The notes under the pieces: generated by a model
Told to the model about the DNA's origin: nothing
Database searches by the model: none
The model's input: the letters and a program-made list of their open reading frames with translations, nothing else
Shown here: one piece after another, positions 18,382-26,508 of the stretch
Layout: the number at the start of each line of letters is the position of its first letter
How positions within the stretch are numbered: the first letter of the stretch is position 1
Translations under genes and position numbers: made by a program
Source: Lachnospiraceae bacterium
GTDB lineage: Bacteria; Bacillota; Clostridia; Lachnospirales; Lachnospiraceae
Length of the DNA: 61,359 nt
Direction: 5' to 3'
Assembly (NCBI GenBank): GCA_910574805.1
Contig: CAJTCV010000023.1
Span: 1 to 61,359 of the forward strand

Positions 18382-19389
18382 TTATTTCTTCAGTATTCTT
18401 TTTATCTTTCTTGTAACAGGATATGCCCACACATGTGCTACATGGATTATCCCGTAAGTAATGGGGCGGGGAAGGAGCGTGCTTACTCTGGCCACCAGTT
18501 TCTTCAGGGGCGGAGTTTTATTGTCCCACAAAGGTTCTTCCTTCCATGCTGTCAGGCTTCTATATTTCAAAAACTCCTCTCGGTACGGATGGTGATCCTC
18601 CTTAAACCATGGTCTTGTACCTGACATGAAGCAGGTAGTGAAGTGTACTACCAGAGGATTTGCGATTCCATTGTTGAATTCTTCTTTGGTGTACGCCCAT
18701 ACCGGCTTTCTGCATGCCTGTATTCCATCATAGCCAAGATCATAGCAGACAGTCTGGGCATTATAAGAGATCGGAAGCAACTTGACCTTTTTCAATGGCT
18801 GGAATACACCATTCAACACGCCCTGATCCATGTAAGTAATATCACCTCGATAACTGTTGATAAAATCTACAAAATTACTCTCCACATCATTGTCACGCCA
18901 TGCGGCAAGGTCGATAACCATTAAGCCGTTGTTGGTATAAATGGATTCATCTGGAATCCCTATATCTTTCCGGTACATCCTGCCTCTGCAGTCATCCGCA
19001 CTCATACACCATGCGCCTTCCATCTCCGTTTCCCACAATGTTTTCAGGGAATGACGAATTATCATATCACAGTCAATGTAGATAACCTTGTCAATGGTTT
19101 CCGGAAGAACATGCAACAGAAACAGACGCGAAAAAGTGCTGATGTGCCAGCATCCCACATTGATTTTAGTGTGCACAATATCCTCAACCTTTAAGTCCTC
19201 AAGGAACTTCAGATATCTTCCGTAGGAAGCTGCCAAATCCAGCAGATCCTGCTTATGCTTTTCACTTATTTCAATGTCGATGATAAAAATATTGATCTCG
19301 TCTACATCCTTATTGTTCTCCAGTAAGGAGGCAATCGAAGTGGCGGCCAGCTCGGAATACAAATCGCTGGCAGAATATGCGACATTCAT
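18382..19389 (-). CDS. Family 8 glycosyltransferase
   Basis: 335 aa. The GT8 DxD motif is in VIYIDCDMIIRHS, the second conserved stretch is TYMDQGVLNGVF, and the C-terminal HFTTCFMSGTRPW contains the metal-binding His. These retaining enzymes usually transfer glucose or galactose. The paralogue at 46004 in the right-hand operon has all three motifs, and both copies follow the CDP-6-deoxyhexose module, so the pair may share acceptor or donor. Confidence 0.88.
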   Translation of the reverse strand: MNVAYSASDLYSELAATSIASLLENNKDVDEINIFIIDIEISEKHKQDLLDLAASYGRYLKFLEDLKVEDIVHTKINVGCWHISTFSRLFLLHVLPETIDKVIYIDCDMIIRHSLKTLWETEMEGAWCMSADDCRGRMYRKDIGIPDESIYTNNGLMVIDLAAWRDNDVESNFVDFINSYRGDITYMDQGVLNGVFQPLKKVKLLPISYNAQTVCYDLGYDGIQACRKPVWAYTKEEFNNGIANPLVVHFTTCFMSGTRPWFKEDHHPYREEFLKYRSLTAWKEEPLWDNKTPPLKKLVARVSTLLPRPITYGIIHVAHVWAYPVTRKIKRILKK

Positions 19390-19401
19390 CGCCTGCTCCT
19401 C

Positions 19402-19974
19402 CTATTGCTTCATTTTTTCTATGTATTCCTGAAAGCTCATAAGCTTCAGATCCTTCTCACTGACGACAAGTTTATCTTCACCGCCAATCAGGTCAAATGG
19501 CCACTGGATTCCAATATCAGGATCATTGTACATAATTCCGGAATCACCTTCACCGCAGAAGACTTCCGATGCCTTATAACTCATGACAGCGTCCTCCAGA
19601 ACCAGGTATCCCTGTCCAAAACCTGCGGGGACAAGCAGGCAGACGGGGGCTTCCCCACGCAAATCAAAATGCCGCCACTGACCAAATGTTTCGGATTTCG
19701 GCCTGAGATCAACAATCACGTGAAATACACGACCGCTGATGCACCTCATAAGTTTGGGCTGAGGTCTGATAAGCTGGAAATGTGTAGACCGAATAACACC
19801 TCGCCTGGAGATTGTATAAAAGGTTTCTTTCAGATTGTGCTCAATGCCGTTGGCCCTGAATGTGTCTATATTATAGTCCTTGACTAAACCGCCTCGTTGA
19901 TCCATTGCGTAAAAAGGTTTGATAAGATAAGCCCCTTTCAGGTCAAGCTCCTGAAATTCAAATTTCTGCACCAT
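19402..19974 (-). CDS. RfbC-like NDP-4-keto-6-deoxyhexose 3,5-epimerase
   Basis: 190 aa cupin-fold epimerase of the dTDP-4-dehydrorhamnose 3,5-epimerase family. RSTHFQ holds the catalytic-type His in the usual place, and the LLVPAGFGQGYLVLEDA segment is conserved. Here it follows CDP-glucose 4,6-dehydratase, so the substrate should be a CDP-4-keto-6-deoxy sugar. It lies between the NAD epimerase/reductase and the GT8 gene, the same order as in 44463-47020 on the other strand. Confidence 0.83.
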   Translation of the reverse strand: MVQKFEFQELDLKGAYLIKPFYAMDQRGGLVKDYNIDTFRANGIEHNLKETFYTISRRGVIRSTHFQLIRPQPKLMRCISGRVFHVIVDLRPKSETFGQWRHFDLRGEAPVCLLVPAGFGQGYLVLEDAVMSYKASEVFCGEGDSGIMYNDPDIGIQWPFDLIGGEDKLVVSEKDLKLMSFQEYIEKMKQ

Positions 19975-19990
19975 TGTATTTCTCCGTGTT

Positions 19991-20896
19991 CTACAGGGTC
20001 TTCAGCCAATCCATCGTCATCCTTGTGCCTTCCGTGAAACTCACCTCTGCTTTAAAACCTGTATCCCGTTCCGTTGCGGCAGTACTGAATATACTAAGCG
20101 GCATGTTTATCCCGGTAAAAGGAACATTCCCAAACAGCGGTATCGTATCCGGCGCCAATGACTGCTGTATTTCAAGAATAAATTCTTTCAGGGGCCGGGC
20201 ATTGCCACTGCCGATCATGTACTCACAGAAAGGCTTTCCATTCTTCGCAATCAGGTAAAATGCTTTTGCCACATCTGTCACATATACAAAGTCGTAATTC
20301 TGTGTGGCTGCCGTGAACTGCAAAGGCTCGTTGTTAATAATTTTCCGCAGAGTGGTGTTCACAAAGCGGGGAGATAATTCTCCTGCGCCGTAGGCATTCG
20401 TAATCGTAGTCCATACCAAATCAATACCTATATCAGCTGCTACGGACTTACACATACAATGAGCGATATGTTTTCCCATGCCATAAATATATCCCATCCC
20501 CGGGCGGCTTCCCTGAGCATGAACCGCAGCTTCCACTTCATATTCCATGATGCTTCCCGCACAGACGAAGCGGGTACAGCCAATTTCCCTGGCAATTTTC
20601 ACACACGCAACCGTCATCAGTGCATTGCTCGTCTGCAGGTTATAATCCACTCTTGCAGGGCCGGAGGAACCGGCCCATGCAAAATGTATAAATGTATCGT
20701 AGACTCCGATCGGAAGCTTGTGTTTCAGGTCATCCGCATGAAAGATATCACACGAAAGATAGGAAAGACCCTCTGCCTCAAAAGGAGCCGTTTTCGCCAT
20801 GCCAATGGATAATACTTTGATTCCCTGGCTCAAAAAATATTTAACCGTATTACTTCCGACAAATCCGTTGCCGCCGGTAATAATTACATTTTCCAT
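19991..20896 (-). CDS. NAD(P)-dependent sugar epimerase/reductase
   Basis: 301 aa extended SDR. The Rossmann motif is IITGGNGFVGSNTV; the catalytic YxxxK is in YIYGMGKHI. It probably reduces the 4-keto group after the 3,5-epimerase, to give a CDP-6-deoxyhexose. It is the fourth step of the rfbF-rfbG-epimerase-reductase module found twice in this window; the copy at 45040 has the same gene order. The start overlaps the end of the Nudix gene by 13 bp. Confidence 0.82.
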   Translation of the reverse strand: MENVIITGGNGFVGSNTVKYFLSQGIKVLSIGMAKTAPFEAEGLSYLSCDIFHADDLKHKLPIGVYDTFIHFAWAGSSGPARVDYNLQTSNALMTVACVKIAREIGCTRFVCAGSIMEYEVEAAVHAQGSRPGMGYIYGMGKHIAHCMCKSVAADIGIDLVWTTITNAYGAGELSPRFVNTTLRKIINNEPLQFTAATQNYDFVYVTDVAKAFYLIAKNGKPFCEYMIGSGNARPLKEFILEIQQSLAPDTIPLFGNVPFTGINMPLSIFSTAATERDTGFKAEVSFTEGTRMTMDWLKTL

Positions 20897-21486
20897 GTCA
20901 GTTTCCCTTCAAAAAAATTTTGGATGAGATCTCCATACAAAGATCTGTGCACTTCCAGAAGGTCTCCAGGCATACTGTCAAACCACTTCATAAAACCCAC
21001 GGTATGTTCGTTTGCGACATTATTTTTAATACGAAACATCTTTGGCAAACGGCAGTCAAACAACATGGAAATGTTATGGCTGCGTTCCAACTGGTTCTTT
21101 AACCAGGGGCGTTCTTTGACAACTATAGCTTCCCTTGTAATGAAACTGTCAGGATTATAGATAACTTCGGTTCCAATCTCACGACGGGCTGTTTCCTGAA
21201 TTCTGTTTTCAAATGTTTCCTGTATACGCAGGCAGCCGCCGGGAATATGCCAGCCTCTTCCGTAAAATCTGTCATCCCGCCATGTGAGAAGAAGCCGATG
21301 CCGGCTGTCCGTGATGAAGAGGTCAACATTTGCACACGGAATTAATGTTGTCACAAAATGAAACAATTCTTCTGGTAACTCCAATGTTGGATTTACACCT
21401 TCCTCATTCATTATGGCCTGTAAATATTCAATTGCCGATGTTAACTTCTTGCTCAAAATATCACTCCACAGAAAGGAACTCTTCAA
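20884..21486 (-). CDS. Nudix hydrolase, GDP-mannose mannosyl hydrolase-like
   Basis: 200 aa. A Nudix-type box lies around residues 88-112: the GxxxxxE part is present (GCLRIQE) but the central REUxEE is changed to ETARRE, as in the GDP-mannose mannosyl hydrolase subgroup, which breaks the glycosyl bond rather than a pyrophosphate. It may hydrolyse a sugar nucleotide or regulate its pool. It lies inside the CDP-sugar module and overlaps rfbG by 26 bp. The right-hand module lacks a counterpart. Confidence 0.75.
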   Translation of the reverse strand: MKSSFLWSDILSKKLTSAIEYLQAIMNEEGVNPTLELPEELFHFVTTLIPCANVDLFITDSRHRLLLTWRDDRFYGRGWHIPGGCLRIQETFENRIQETARREIGTEVIYNPDSFITREAIVVKERPWLKNQLERSHNISMLFDCRLPKMFRIKNNVANEHTVGFMKWFDSMPGDLLEVHRSLYGDLIQNFFEGKLTWKM

Positions 21487-22516
21487 TCTGCTTGTCCATC
21501 ACAGGACGGACATTTTCTCCGGCAGCCCAGGTTTTACTCCACGCAATAACCTTTTCCATTGCAGTATCCAGATTCCAATGTGGCTTCCAGCCCAAAGTGG
21601 TCTTAAGCTTTGAGCAATCGAGCTTCAGAAAGGTGGCCTCGTGGGGACCGCCATCATATTGATTGACCCATTTCAGACCTTCGCCCCAGTACTTCACAAA
21701 CAAATCAACCAAAGCACCGGTCTGGAAACAGTCCTGGTCATCGGGGCCAACATTGTACCAAGACTGATATTCTGACTTTTCATACTGCATCGCAGCTATC
21801 ATCAGGTAGGCATACACAGGTTCCAGAACATGCTGATACGGGCGGGTTGAGAATGGATTTCGCACAATGATATCCTCGTTCTTCAGTGCCGCCCTGATAC
21901 AGTCAGGTATAATCCTGTCGTTTGCAAAATCCCCCCCGCCGATAACATTGCCGGCGCGCGCTGTAGATACCGCTACCTTACCCTCAAAAAAAGAGGATTT
22001 GTAGCTATGGGTAACAAGTTCTGAACATGATTTGGAATTTGAATATGGGTCATAACCGTCAAGCGATTCGTTCTCTCTGTATCCCCATTCCCATTCCTTA
22101 TTTTCGTAGACCTTGTCCGTAGTCACGTTCAGGAAGGAGCGGACAGAGGGCGTCTGTCTGACGGCTTCACAAACATTGACCGTACCCATGACGTTTGTGG
22201 CATATGTACCGACCGGATCCTTATAGCTGTCTCGGACAATCGGCTGTGCAGCCATGTGAAAAGCAACTTCAGGCTTATACGTTTCAAAAATCTCCAGCAG
22301 GTGCTGTAGGTCCCGTACATCACCTTTTATATGAGTAATCTGATTTTTAACACCGCAAAGGTCAAAGAGACGAGTGCCTTCTTTGCTGCAGCTCGAATAA
22401 CCAATCACGTCTGCGCCGGCATTCACAAGCATCACCGACATCCAGGAACCCTTGAACCCGGTATGACCTGTGATGAGAACCTTTTTTCCTTTATAAAAGC
22501 TTAAATCGAAACTCAT
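21461..22516 (-). CDS. rfbG: CDP-glucose 4,6-dehydratase
   Basis: About 351 aa. The N-terminal NAD motif is VLITGHTGFKGSW; the signature VVATDK-type segment appears as LNVTTDKVYENKEWEWGY, and YSNSKS carries the catalytic Tyr and Lys. It converts CDP-glucose to CDP-4-keto-6-deoxyglucose. A longer frame starts at 22558, but the ATG at 22516 overlaps the rfbF stop (TAATG) and follows GGGAGGAATA, so it is the better start. It is about three quarters identical in feel to the copy at 43395; I did not compute identity. Confidence 0.92.
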   Translation of the reverse strand: MSFDLSFYKGKKVLITGHTGFKGSWMSVMLVNAGADVIGYSSCSKEGTRLFDLCGVKNQITHIKGDVRDLQHLLEIFETYKPEVAFHMAAQPIVRDSYKDPVGTYATNVMGTVNVCEAVRQTPSVRSFLNVTTDKVYENKEWEWGYRENESLDGYDPYSNSKSCSELVTHSYKSSFFEGKVAVSTARAGNVIGGGDFANDRIIPDCIRAALKNEDIIVRNPFSTRPYQHVLEPVYAYLMIAAMQYEKSEYQSWYNVGPDDQDCFQTGALVDLFVKYWGEGLKWVNQYDGGPHEATFLKLDCSKLKTTLGWKPHWNLDTAMEKVIAWSKTWAAGENVRPVMDKQIEEFLSVE

Positions 22517-23298
22517 TATTCCTCCCACAGTTTCCAGGGTGCATTGCCGGAATCCCACAATTTTTCCAGCTGTTGTTTTTCACGAAGGGTATCCATGCAC
22601 TGCCAGTAACCTTTATGAATGTAACCAACAAGCTGTTTTTTTCCCACAAGCGCCGACAACGGGCCTTTCTCAAAGACAGTCAGATCACCTTCGATATAGT
22701 CAAATAATGTGGGTTCAAATACCATAAAACCGATGTTGATCAAATCGCCATCGGTATCGGATTTCTCTCGGAAAGCGTCAATCATTCCGTCCCTGCCAAC
22801 TTCTACTACGCCTTTGTTTTGGCCGAAGTTATACATGGACATGGTTCCGACCTTGCCATGTGCCTTATGAAATGCCAGAAGCTCGGGGATATTGATATTA
22901 CCAACTGCATCACCGTAAGTGAGCATAAAGGTTTCATTGCCAATATAATCGCGGATGCGCTTTACACGACCGCCGGTTTGTGTATTCAGGCCCGTATCGA
23001 CAACGGTGACCTTCCAGGGCTCTATATGCTTATTGTGAACAAGCATTTCGCTGTTGCCGTTTGTGTAATCAAAGGTAATATCAGAGGTGTGGAGAAAATA
23101 ATCTGCGAACCATTCTTTTATAATATGTTGTTTGTACCCGGCACAAATTACAAACTCGTTATACCCGTAATAAGAGTAGTTTTTCATGATGTGCCAGAGA
23201 ATAGGCATCCCGCCGATTTCGAGCATTGGTTTTGGTTTAAAAGCGGATTCCTCAGAAATCCGAGTACCGAATCCACCTGCCAGAATTACTACCTTCAT
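22516..23298 (-). CDS. rfbF: Glucose-1-phosphate cytidylyltransferase
   Basis: 260 aa. The start MKVVILAGGFGTRISEESAF and the following PKPMLEIGGMPILWHIM are the RfbF signature; IHKGYWQCMDTLREKQQLEKLW marks the C-terminus. It makes CDP-glucose from CTP and glucose-1-phosphate. It is the first gene of the leftward cluster 1 operon and begins 247 bp from site R2. No strong promoter is visible in that gap, which fits a silent operon that waits for an inverted promoter, but weak boxes cannot be excluded. Confidence 0.94.
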   Translation of the reverse strand: MKVVILAGGFGTRISEESAFKPKPMLEIGGMPILWHIMKNYSYYGYNEFVICAGYKQHIIKEWFADYFLHTSDITFDYTNGNSEMLVHNKHIEPWKVTVVDTGLNTQTGGRVKRIRDYIGNETFMLTYGDAVGNINIPELLAFHKAHGKVGTMSMYNFGQNKGVVEVGRDGMIDAFREKSDTDGDLINIGFMVFEPTLFDYIEGDLTVFEKGPLSALVGKKQLVGYIHKGYWQCMDTLREKQQLEKLWDSGNAPWKLWEE

Positions 23299-23544
23299 TT
23301 CCTGTTCTCCATTTTTATTACAGGCACTCCTTCCGGCCTGACAATTTTCATACAGCCTTTATTGTTTGACTTGCCGGATACTGTAAAGTGCTTTTCTTTT
23401 TCCAATGCAAAGTATCGCTAAACTGTCTTTAGTAAATAATCGTTTCGTTCAGACGTTCTCAAAATAACAGCCGTTTATTTTCCAGAGGGACTCATTTTCA
23501 AAACTCTTTTTCACAAATAAAAGATTTTATAATAAAAAACAGTT

Positions 23545-23565
23545 CCCTAAATCCGCCCTTTAACG
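23545..23565 (+). other. Putative tyrosine-recombinase core site R2
   Basis: Left arm CCCTAAA (23545-23551), spacer TCCGCCC (23552-23558), right arm TTTAACG (23559-23565). The left arm differs by one base from R1 and R3. It is in direct orientation with R1 and R3, and inverted to R4. It lies upstream of the leftward rfbF operon. The 246 bp between rfbF and R2 contain no gene. Confidence 0.58.
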
Positions 23566-23575
23566 TCTCCACCCG

Positions 23576-23606
23576 AAAAAGCCCGGAAAACTGGTCATTT
23601 TCGGGG
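23576..23606 (-). terminator. Leftward terminator-like hairpin beside R2
   Basis: On the minus strand, CCCGAAAA and TTTTCCGGG pair with one bulge around a 7-nt loop, followed by five T (23580-23576). It faces the rfbF operon and should stop transcripts arriving from the right. Confidence 0.5.
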
Positions 23607-23814
23607 TATTTTGACCATGATAGTGACTGCGGATTGCCGGAAGATCCGTGGTTTTCAAAGCTTGATTTTTCCATGATTTTTTATTGATTTTTCCAATAGC
23701 ATCTGCGAAAACGTTCAGAACCTTCGCACGGAATTCCGCCTTGTGGCGCAGGTGATATCATGATAAAATACAGATATAAGCAATAGGGGCAATGGAAGAG
23801 AGGTGTGTATAACA

Positions 23815-25389
23815 TTGGGAATCTATCTGAATCCGGGTAATGAATCCTTCAGACAGGCAGTAATGGATGACATTTACATTGACAAAACAGAGATGATTGA
23901 TCTTATGAATCAAAAACTAAACAAATCCAGAGGGAAATATGTCTGTGTCAGCCGTCCGCGGCGTTTTGGAAAATCTATGGCTGCTGATATGCTTGTGGCA
24001 TATTACAGCAGAGGCTGTGATTCCTGCAGTCTGTTTTCAGGAAAAAAGATAGCAGAAAGACCTTCATATAAAACACACCTGAATCGTCATCATGTGATTC
24101 GTGTGGACGTACAGCAGTTTTTGTTTCATGAATCGCATCTAGATATTTTTATTGCGAGGATACAGGAGGCTGTGATCAAGGAACTTCGGATGGAATTTGG
24201 TGATTGCTTTGAAGTAGATGAATATGGACTTCAAGGGGTCCTGAAACAGCTTTATGCCCTTAATGGAGAACAATTTATTTTTATATTAGATGAATGGGAT
24301 TGTGTGTTTCGACTGGCCAAAGAGCGAAAGGAAACACAGAAGGATTATCTGGATTTTCTGAGAGGCCTTTTTAAAGGGAATGAGTACGTGGAATTGGCAT
24401 ATATGACAGGTATTCTTCCGATCAAAAAATACGGCGAACATTCCGCCATCAATATTTTCAATGAATATTCCATGATCGAACCAAAAGATCTGGGAGAATA
24501 TTTTGGCTTTACTGAGACAGAAGTGAGAGAGCAGTGCAACGAATATGGTGCAGATTATGAAGAAATGAAAAAATGGTATGACGGTTACCAGCTGGATGAA
24601 ATCCTGATCTATAATCCGAAATCAGTTGTCGACGCATTGATGTGGAAAGACTTTCAGAGCTACTGGACCGGCACAGAGACTTATGAAGCACTGAAAGTCT
24701 ATATTGATCTGAACTTTGACGGTCTGAAAGAAGCAGTCATTAAAATGCTGGGAAATGGACGCTGCAGAATCAACACCCGGAAATTTCAGAATGATATGAC
24801 CACATTTCATACGAAAGACGATGTGCTTACGCTCCTGATCCATCTTGGATATCTGACATATGACAGAAAGACCAGAGAAGCATTTATTCCAAATCAGGAG
24901 ATCGCGCAGGAATTTCAGAATGCGATTGAGGGACCCGCATGGGACGGGGTAATCCGTTCGCTGGAACAGTCAGCGGATCTCCTCGAATGTACATGGAAGA
25001 TGGATGGAAAGGCTGTGGCAGACCGCCTGGAAACGATTCACAGCGAAACCACATCCATTCTCAAATACAACGATGAGAATTCCCTTACCTGTACGATTCT
25101 CATGGCCTATTACAGTGCACAGGCATATTATATGAAACCGATTATGGAATTTCCAGCTGGAAAAGGCTTTGCAGACGTCGTCTATCTTCCCAGACGAAAT
25201 GTAGACAAGCCGGCACTGGTAATTGAACTGAAATGGTGGAAAACTGCCCAAGGAGCAATTCGACAAATTAAAGAAAAGCAATATGCTTCTTGGATTGAAG
25301 GCTATACGGGAGAGATTCTTTTAGTGGGAATCAATTATGACCAGAAAAAGGGCCATATGTGCATCATTGATAAATATGAAAAAGGATAA
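23815..25389 (+). CDS. AAA-ATPase-like protein with PD-(D/E)XK nuclease-like domain (copy 2)
   Basis: About 524 aa. P-loop-like SRPRRFGKS, Walker B-like FIFILDEWD and C-terminal ADVVY...IELKW are all kept. By alignment with copy 1 the start is TTG at 23815, because the bases that form ATG in copy 1 are altered here; a GTG at 23803 would add four residues. The central 720 bp (about 24428-25149) differ from copy 1 at only a few positions, whereas the first 600 bp and the last 240 bp are clearly diverged. Function unknown. Confidence 0.85.
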   Translation: MGIYLNPGNESFRQAVMDDIYIDKTEMIDLMNQKLNKSRGKYVCVSRPRRFGKSMAADMLVAYYSRGCDSCSLFSGKKIAERPSYKTHLNRHHVIRVDVQQFLFHESHLDIFIARIQEAVIKELRMEFGDCFEVDEYGLQGVLKQLYALNGEQFIFILDEWDCVFRLAKERKETQKDYLDFLRGLFKGNEYVELAYMTGILPIKKYGEHSAINIFNEYSMIEPKDLGEYFGFTETEVREQCNEYGADYEEMKKWYDGYQLDEILIYNPKSVVDALMWKDFQSYWTGTETYEALKVYIDLNFDGLKEAVIKMLGNGRCRINTRKFQNDMTTFHTKDDVLTLLIHLGYLTYDRKTREAFIPNQEIAQEFQNAIEGPAWDGVIRSLEQSADLLECTWKMDGKAVADRLETIHSETTSILKYNDENSLTCTILMAYYSAQAYYMKPIMEFPAGKGFADVVYLPRRNVDKPALVIELKWWKTAQGAIRQIKEKQYASWIEGYTGEILLVGINYDQKKGHMCIIDKYEKG

Positions 25390-25451
25390 TCTGAACAGAA
25401 TATTGTGATTATTTTCTTGTGAAATAAAACTTTTAACTTTCAGAGAAGGAG

Positions 25452-26219
25452 ATGAAATCTTTATATGAGAATCTATTTAAATCTGGAAAACGAATTTTCC
25501 GCCAGGTAGTGACGGATGCAATATATGCTGACAAAACAAAAATAATTGCTTTTGTAAATCAACGAATAAATAAGTCCGGAAGAAAGTCTTTTTGTGTCAG
25601 CTGCCCGCGTCATTTTGGAAAGTCCATGGCTACTGATATGCGGGCTGCATACTATAACGGAGGGTACGATTCCGTAAAATTGTTTATCAGGAAAAATTGA
25701 AAAAAAGAATCGTATGGCATTCATCTGGATCAATACAACGTGCTTCGTCTGGATGTGTTAATCTAACTTTTGACGGGTTAAAAGAAGCGATTATTCAGAT
25801 GCTGGGGAATGGTCGTCGCAGTATTGCCCCAGCCATATTCAGGAGACTATTCAGGAATTTATGCGGACTGTAAAAGTCTGCGGCTGGGCTGAGTAATGGA
25901 ATCTTTAAACCATTCAGAAGAATTTCTTCAAAATACATAGCAGCTTAATGAAATGGCTGTGGCAGAGAACATTGCTTTCATTCATAATGAAATTGCAGAC
26001 GAGAAAAGGATTTGCAGATGTTGTTTAGCTGCCCAAAGGGAATGTGGAAAAACCATCCCTGCTGATTGAACTGAAGTGGAAGAAATCTGCAGATGGTGCA
26101 ATCTGGCAGATCAGGTAGCGAAGAATATACGGGGAATATCCTTTTAGTTGCGATTAATTATGATGAGAGAAAGTGGCATGAATGTGTGATCAAAAAATAC
26201 CGAAAAGATAAATCAAAAT
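25452..26219 (+). pseudogene. Decayed AAA-ATPase-like gene (copy 3)
   Basis: A third paralogue in pieces. The start MRIYLNLENEF (from 25465) is frameshifted into a frame carrying DAIYADKTKIIAFVNQRI and SCPRHFGKSMATDM, ending at a stop at 25700. A middle piece resembles FDGLKEAIIQMLGNGRRSI near 25760-25830. A C-terminal piece near 26020-26215 reads ADVV, stop, LPKGNVEKPSLLIELKWKKS and HECVIKKYRK, with further stops. The invariant Arg of the P-loop region is Cys-Pro-Arg-His here. Large parts are deleted, so it should not make a functional protein. Confidence 0.85.
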
Positions 26220-26240
26220 AATAAACAAACTTAAAGAATC

Positions 26241-26340
26241 ATAGGTAATACAAAGATTTATATAAATCTTAGAACTGTTTCATCTAAAACTGCCAGATTC
26301 AACGAGATTTATTTTGATAAAGTAGAACTGCTTCCAAAAC
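26241..26340 (+). pseudogene. N-terminal fragment of a fourth AAA-ATPase-like gene
   Basis: In frame it reads SSKTARFNEIYFDKVELLPKL, which lines up with the N-terminal SFRQAVMDDIYIDKTEMIDLM of copy 2. The match ends abruptly at about 26340, where an IS200/IS605-type end begins. The element probably interrupted or replaced the rest of the gene. Confidence 0.6.
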
Positions 26341-26452
26341 TGACGGCCATAGGCCATCGAATGCGGTTTTTAAAGACAGGGGTAGAAGAACTTCCCCTGT
26401 TAGACCGCGATAACCCGCCGGCTTTAGCCGGTGGTCGTTAAGTCCCTTGTTC
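26340..26452 (+). mobile_element. IS200/IS605-type right-end remnant
   Basis: Two hairpins follow one another. The first pairs ACAGGGG (26376-26382) with CCCCTGT (26394-26400). The second pairs CCGCCGGC (26415-26422) with GCCGGTGG (26427-26434) around TTTA, flanked by TAAC and GTTA. An open tail ending VEELPLLDRDNPPALAGGR and stop at 26439-26441 runs through them, as the 3' end of tnpB runs into the end hairpin in such elements. No transposase remains. The hairpins may also serve as a terminator for the leftward pse operon. The rest of 26453-26508 shows nothing. Confidence 0.5.
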
Positions 26453-26508
26453 TGCAATATGGAAAAATATGTTTTGCGAAGTCGTATAGATTCTGCTCTT
26501 TGTACTGA

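Larger units (their letters stand above)
23545..23814 (+). repeat. Long direct repeat, copy 2 (site R2 plus AAA-ATPase upstream region)
   Basis: Nearly identical to 84-354: same core site, same terminator-like hairpin, same ribosome binding site region. Two identical 270-bp units 23.5 kb apart in direct orientation could also recombine by RecA, deleting cluster 1. Confidence 0.9.

Noticed and set aside
23416-23434. A possible fifth core site: CGCTAAA followed by TTTAGTA
   Set aside because: The spacer is only 5 bp and unrelated to TCCGCCC, and the second arm has two mismatches. It lies between rfbF and R2 and is more likely chance or a decayed half-site.
23299-23544. A leftward promoter upstream of rfbF in cluster 1
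   Set aside because: Boxes such as TTTACA with CAATAA, or TTGCAT with TTTACA, have acceptable spacing but poor -10 elements. None approaches the quality of the promoter at 42367-42395.
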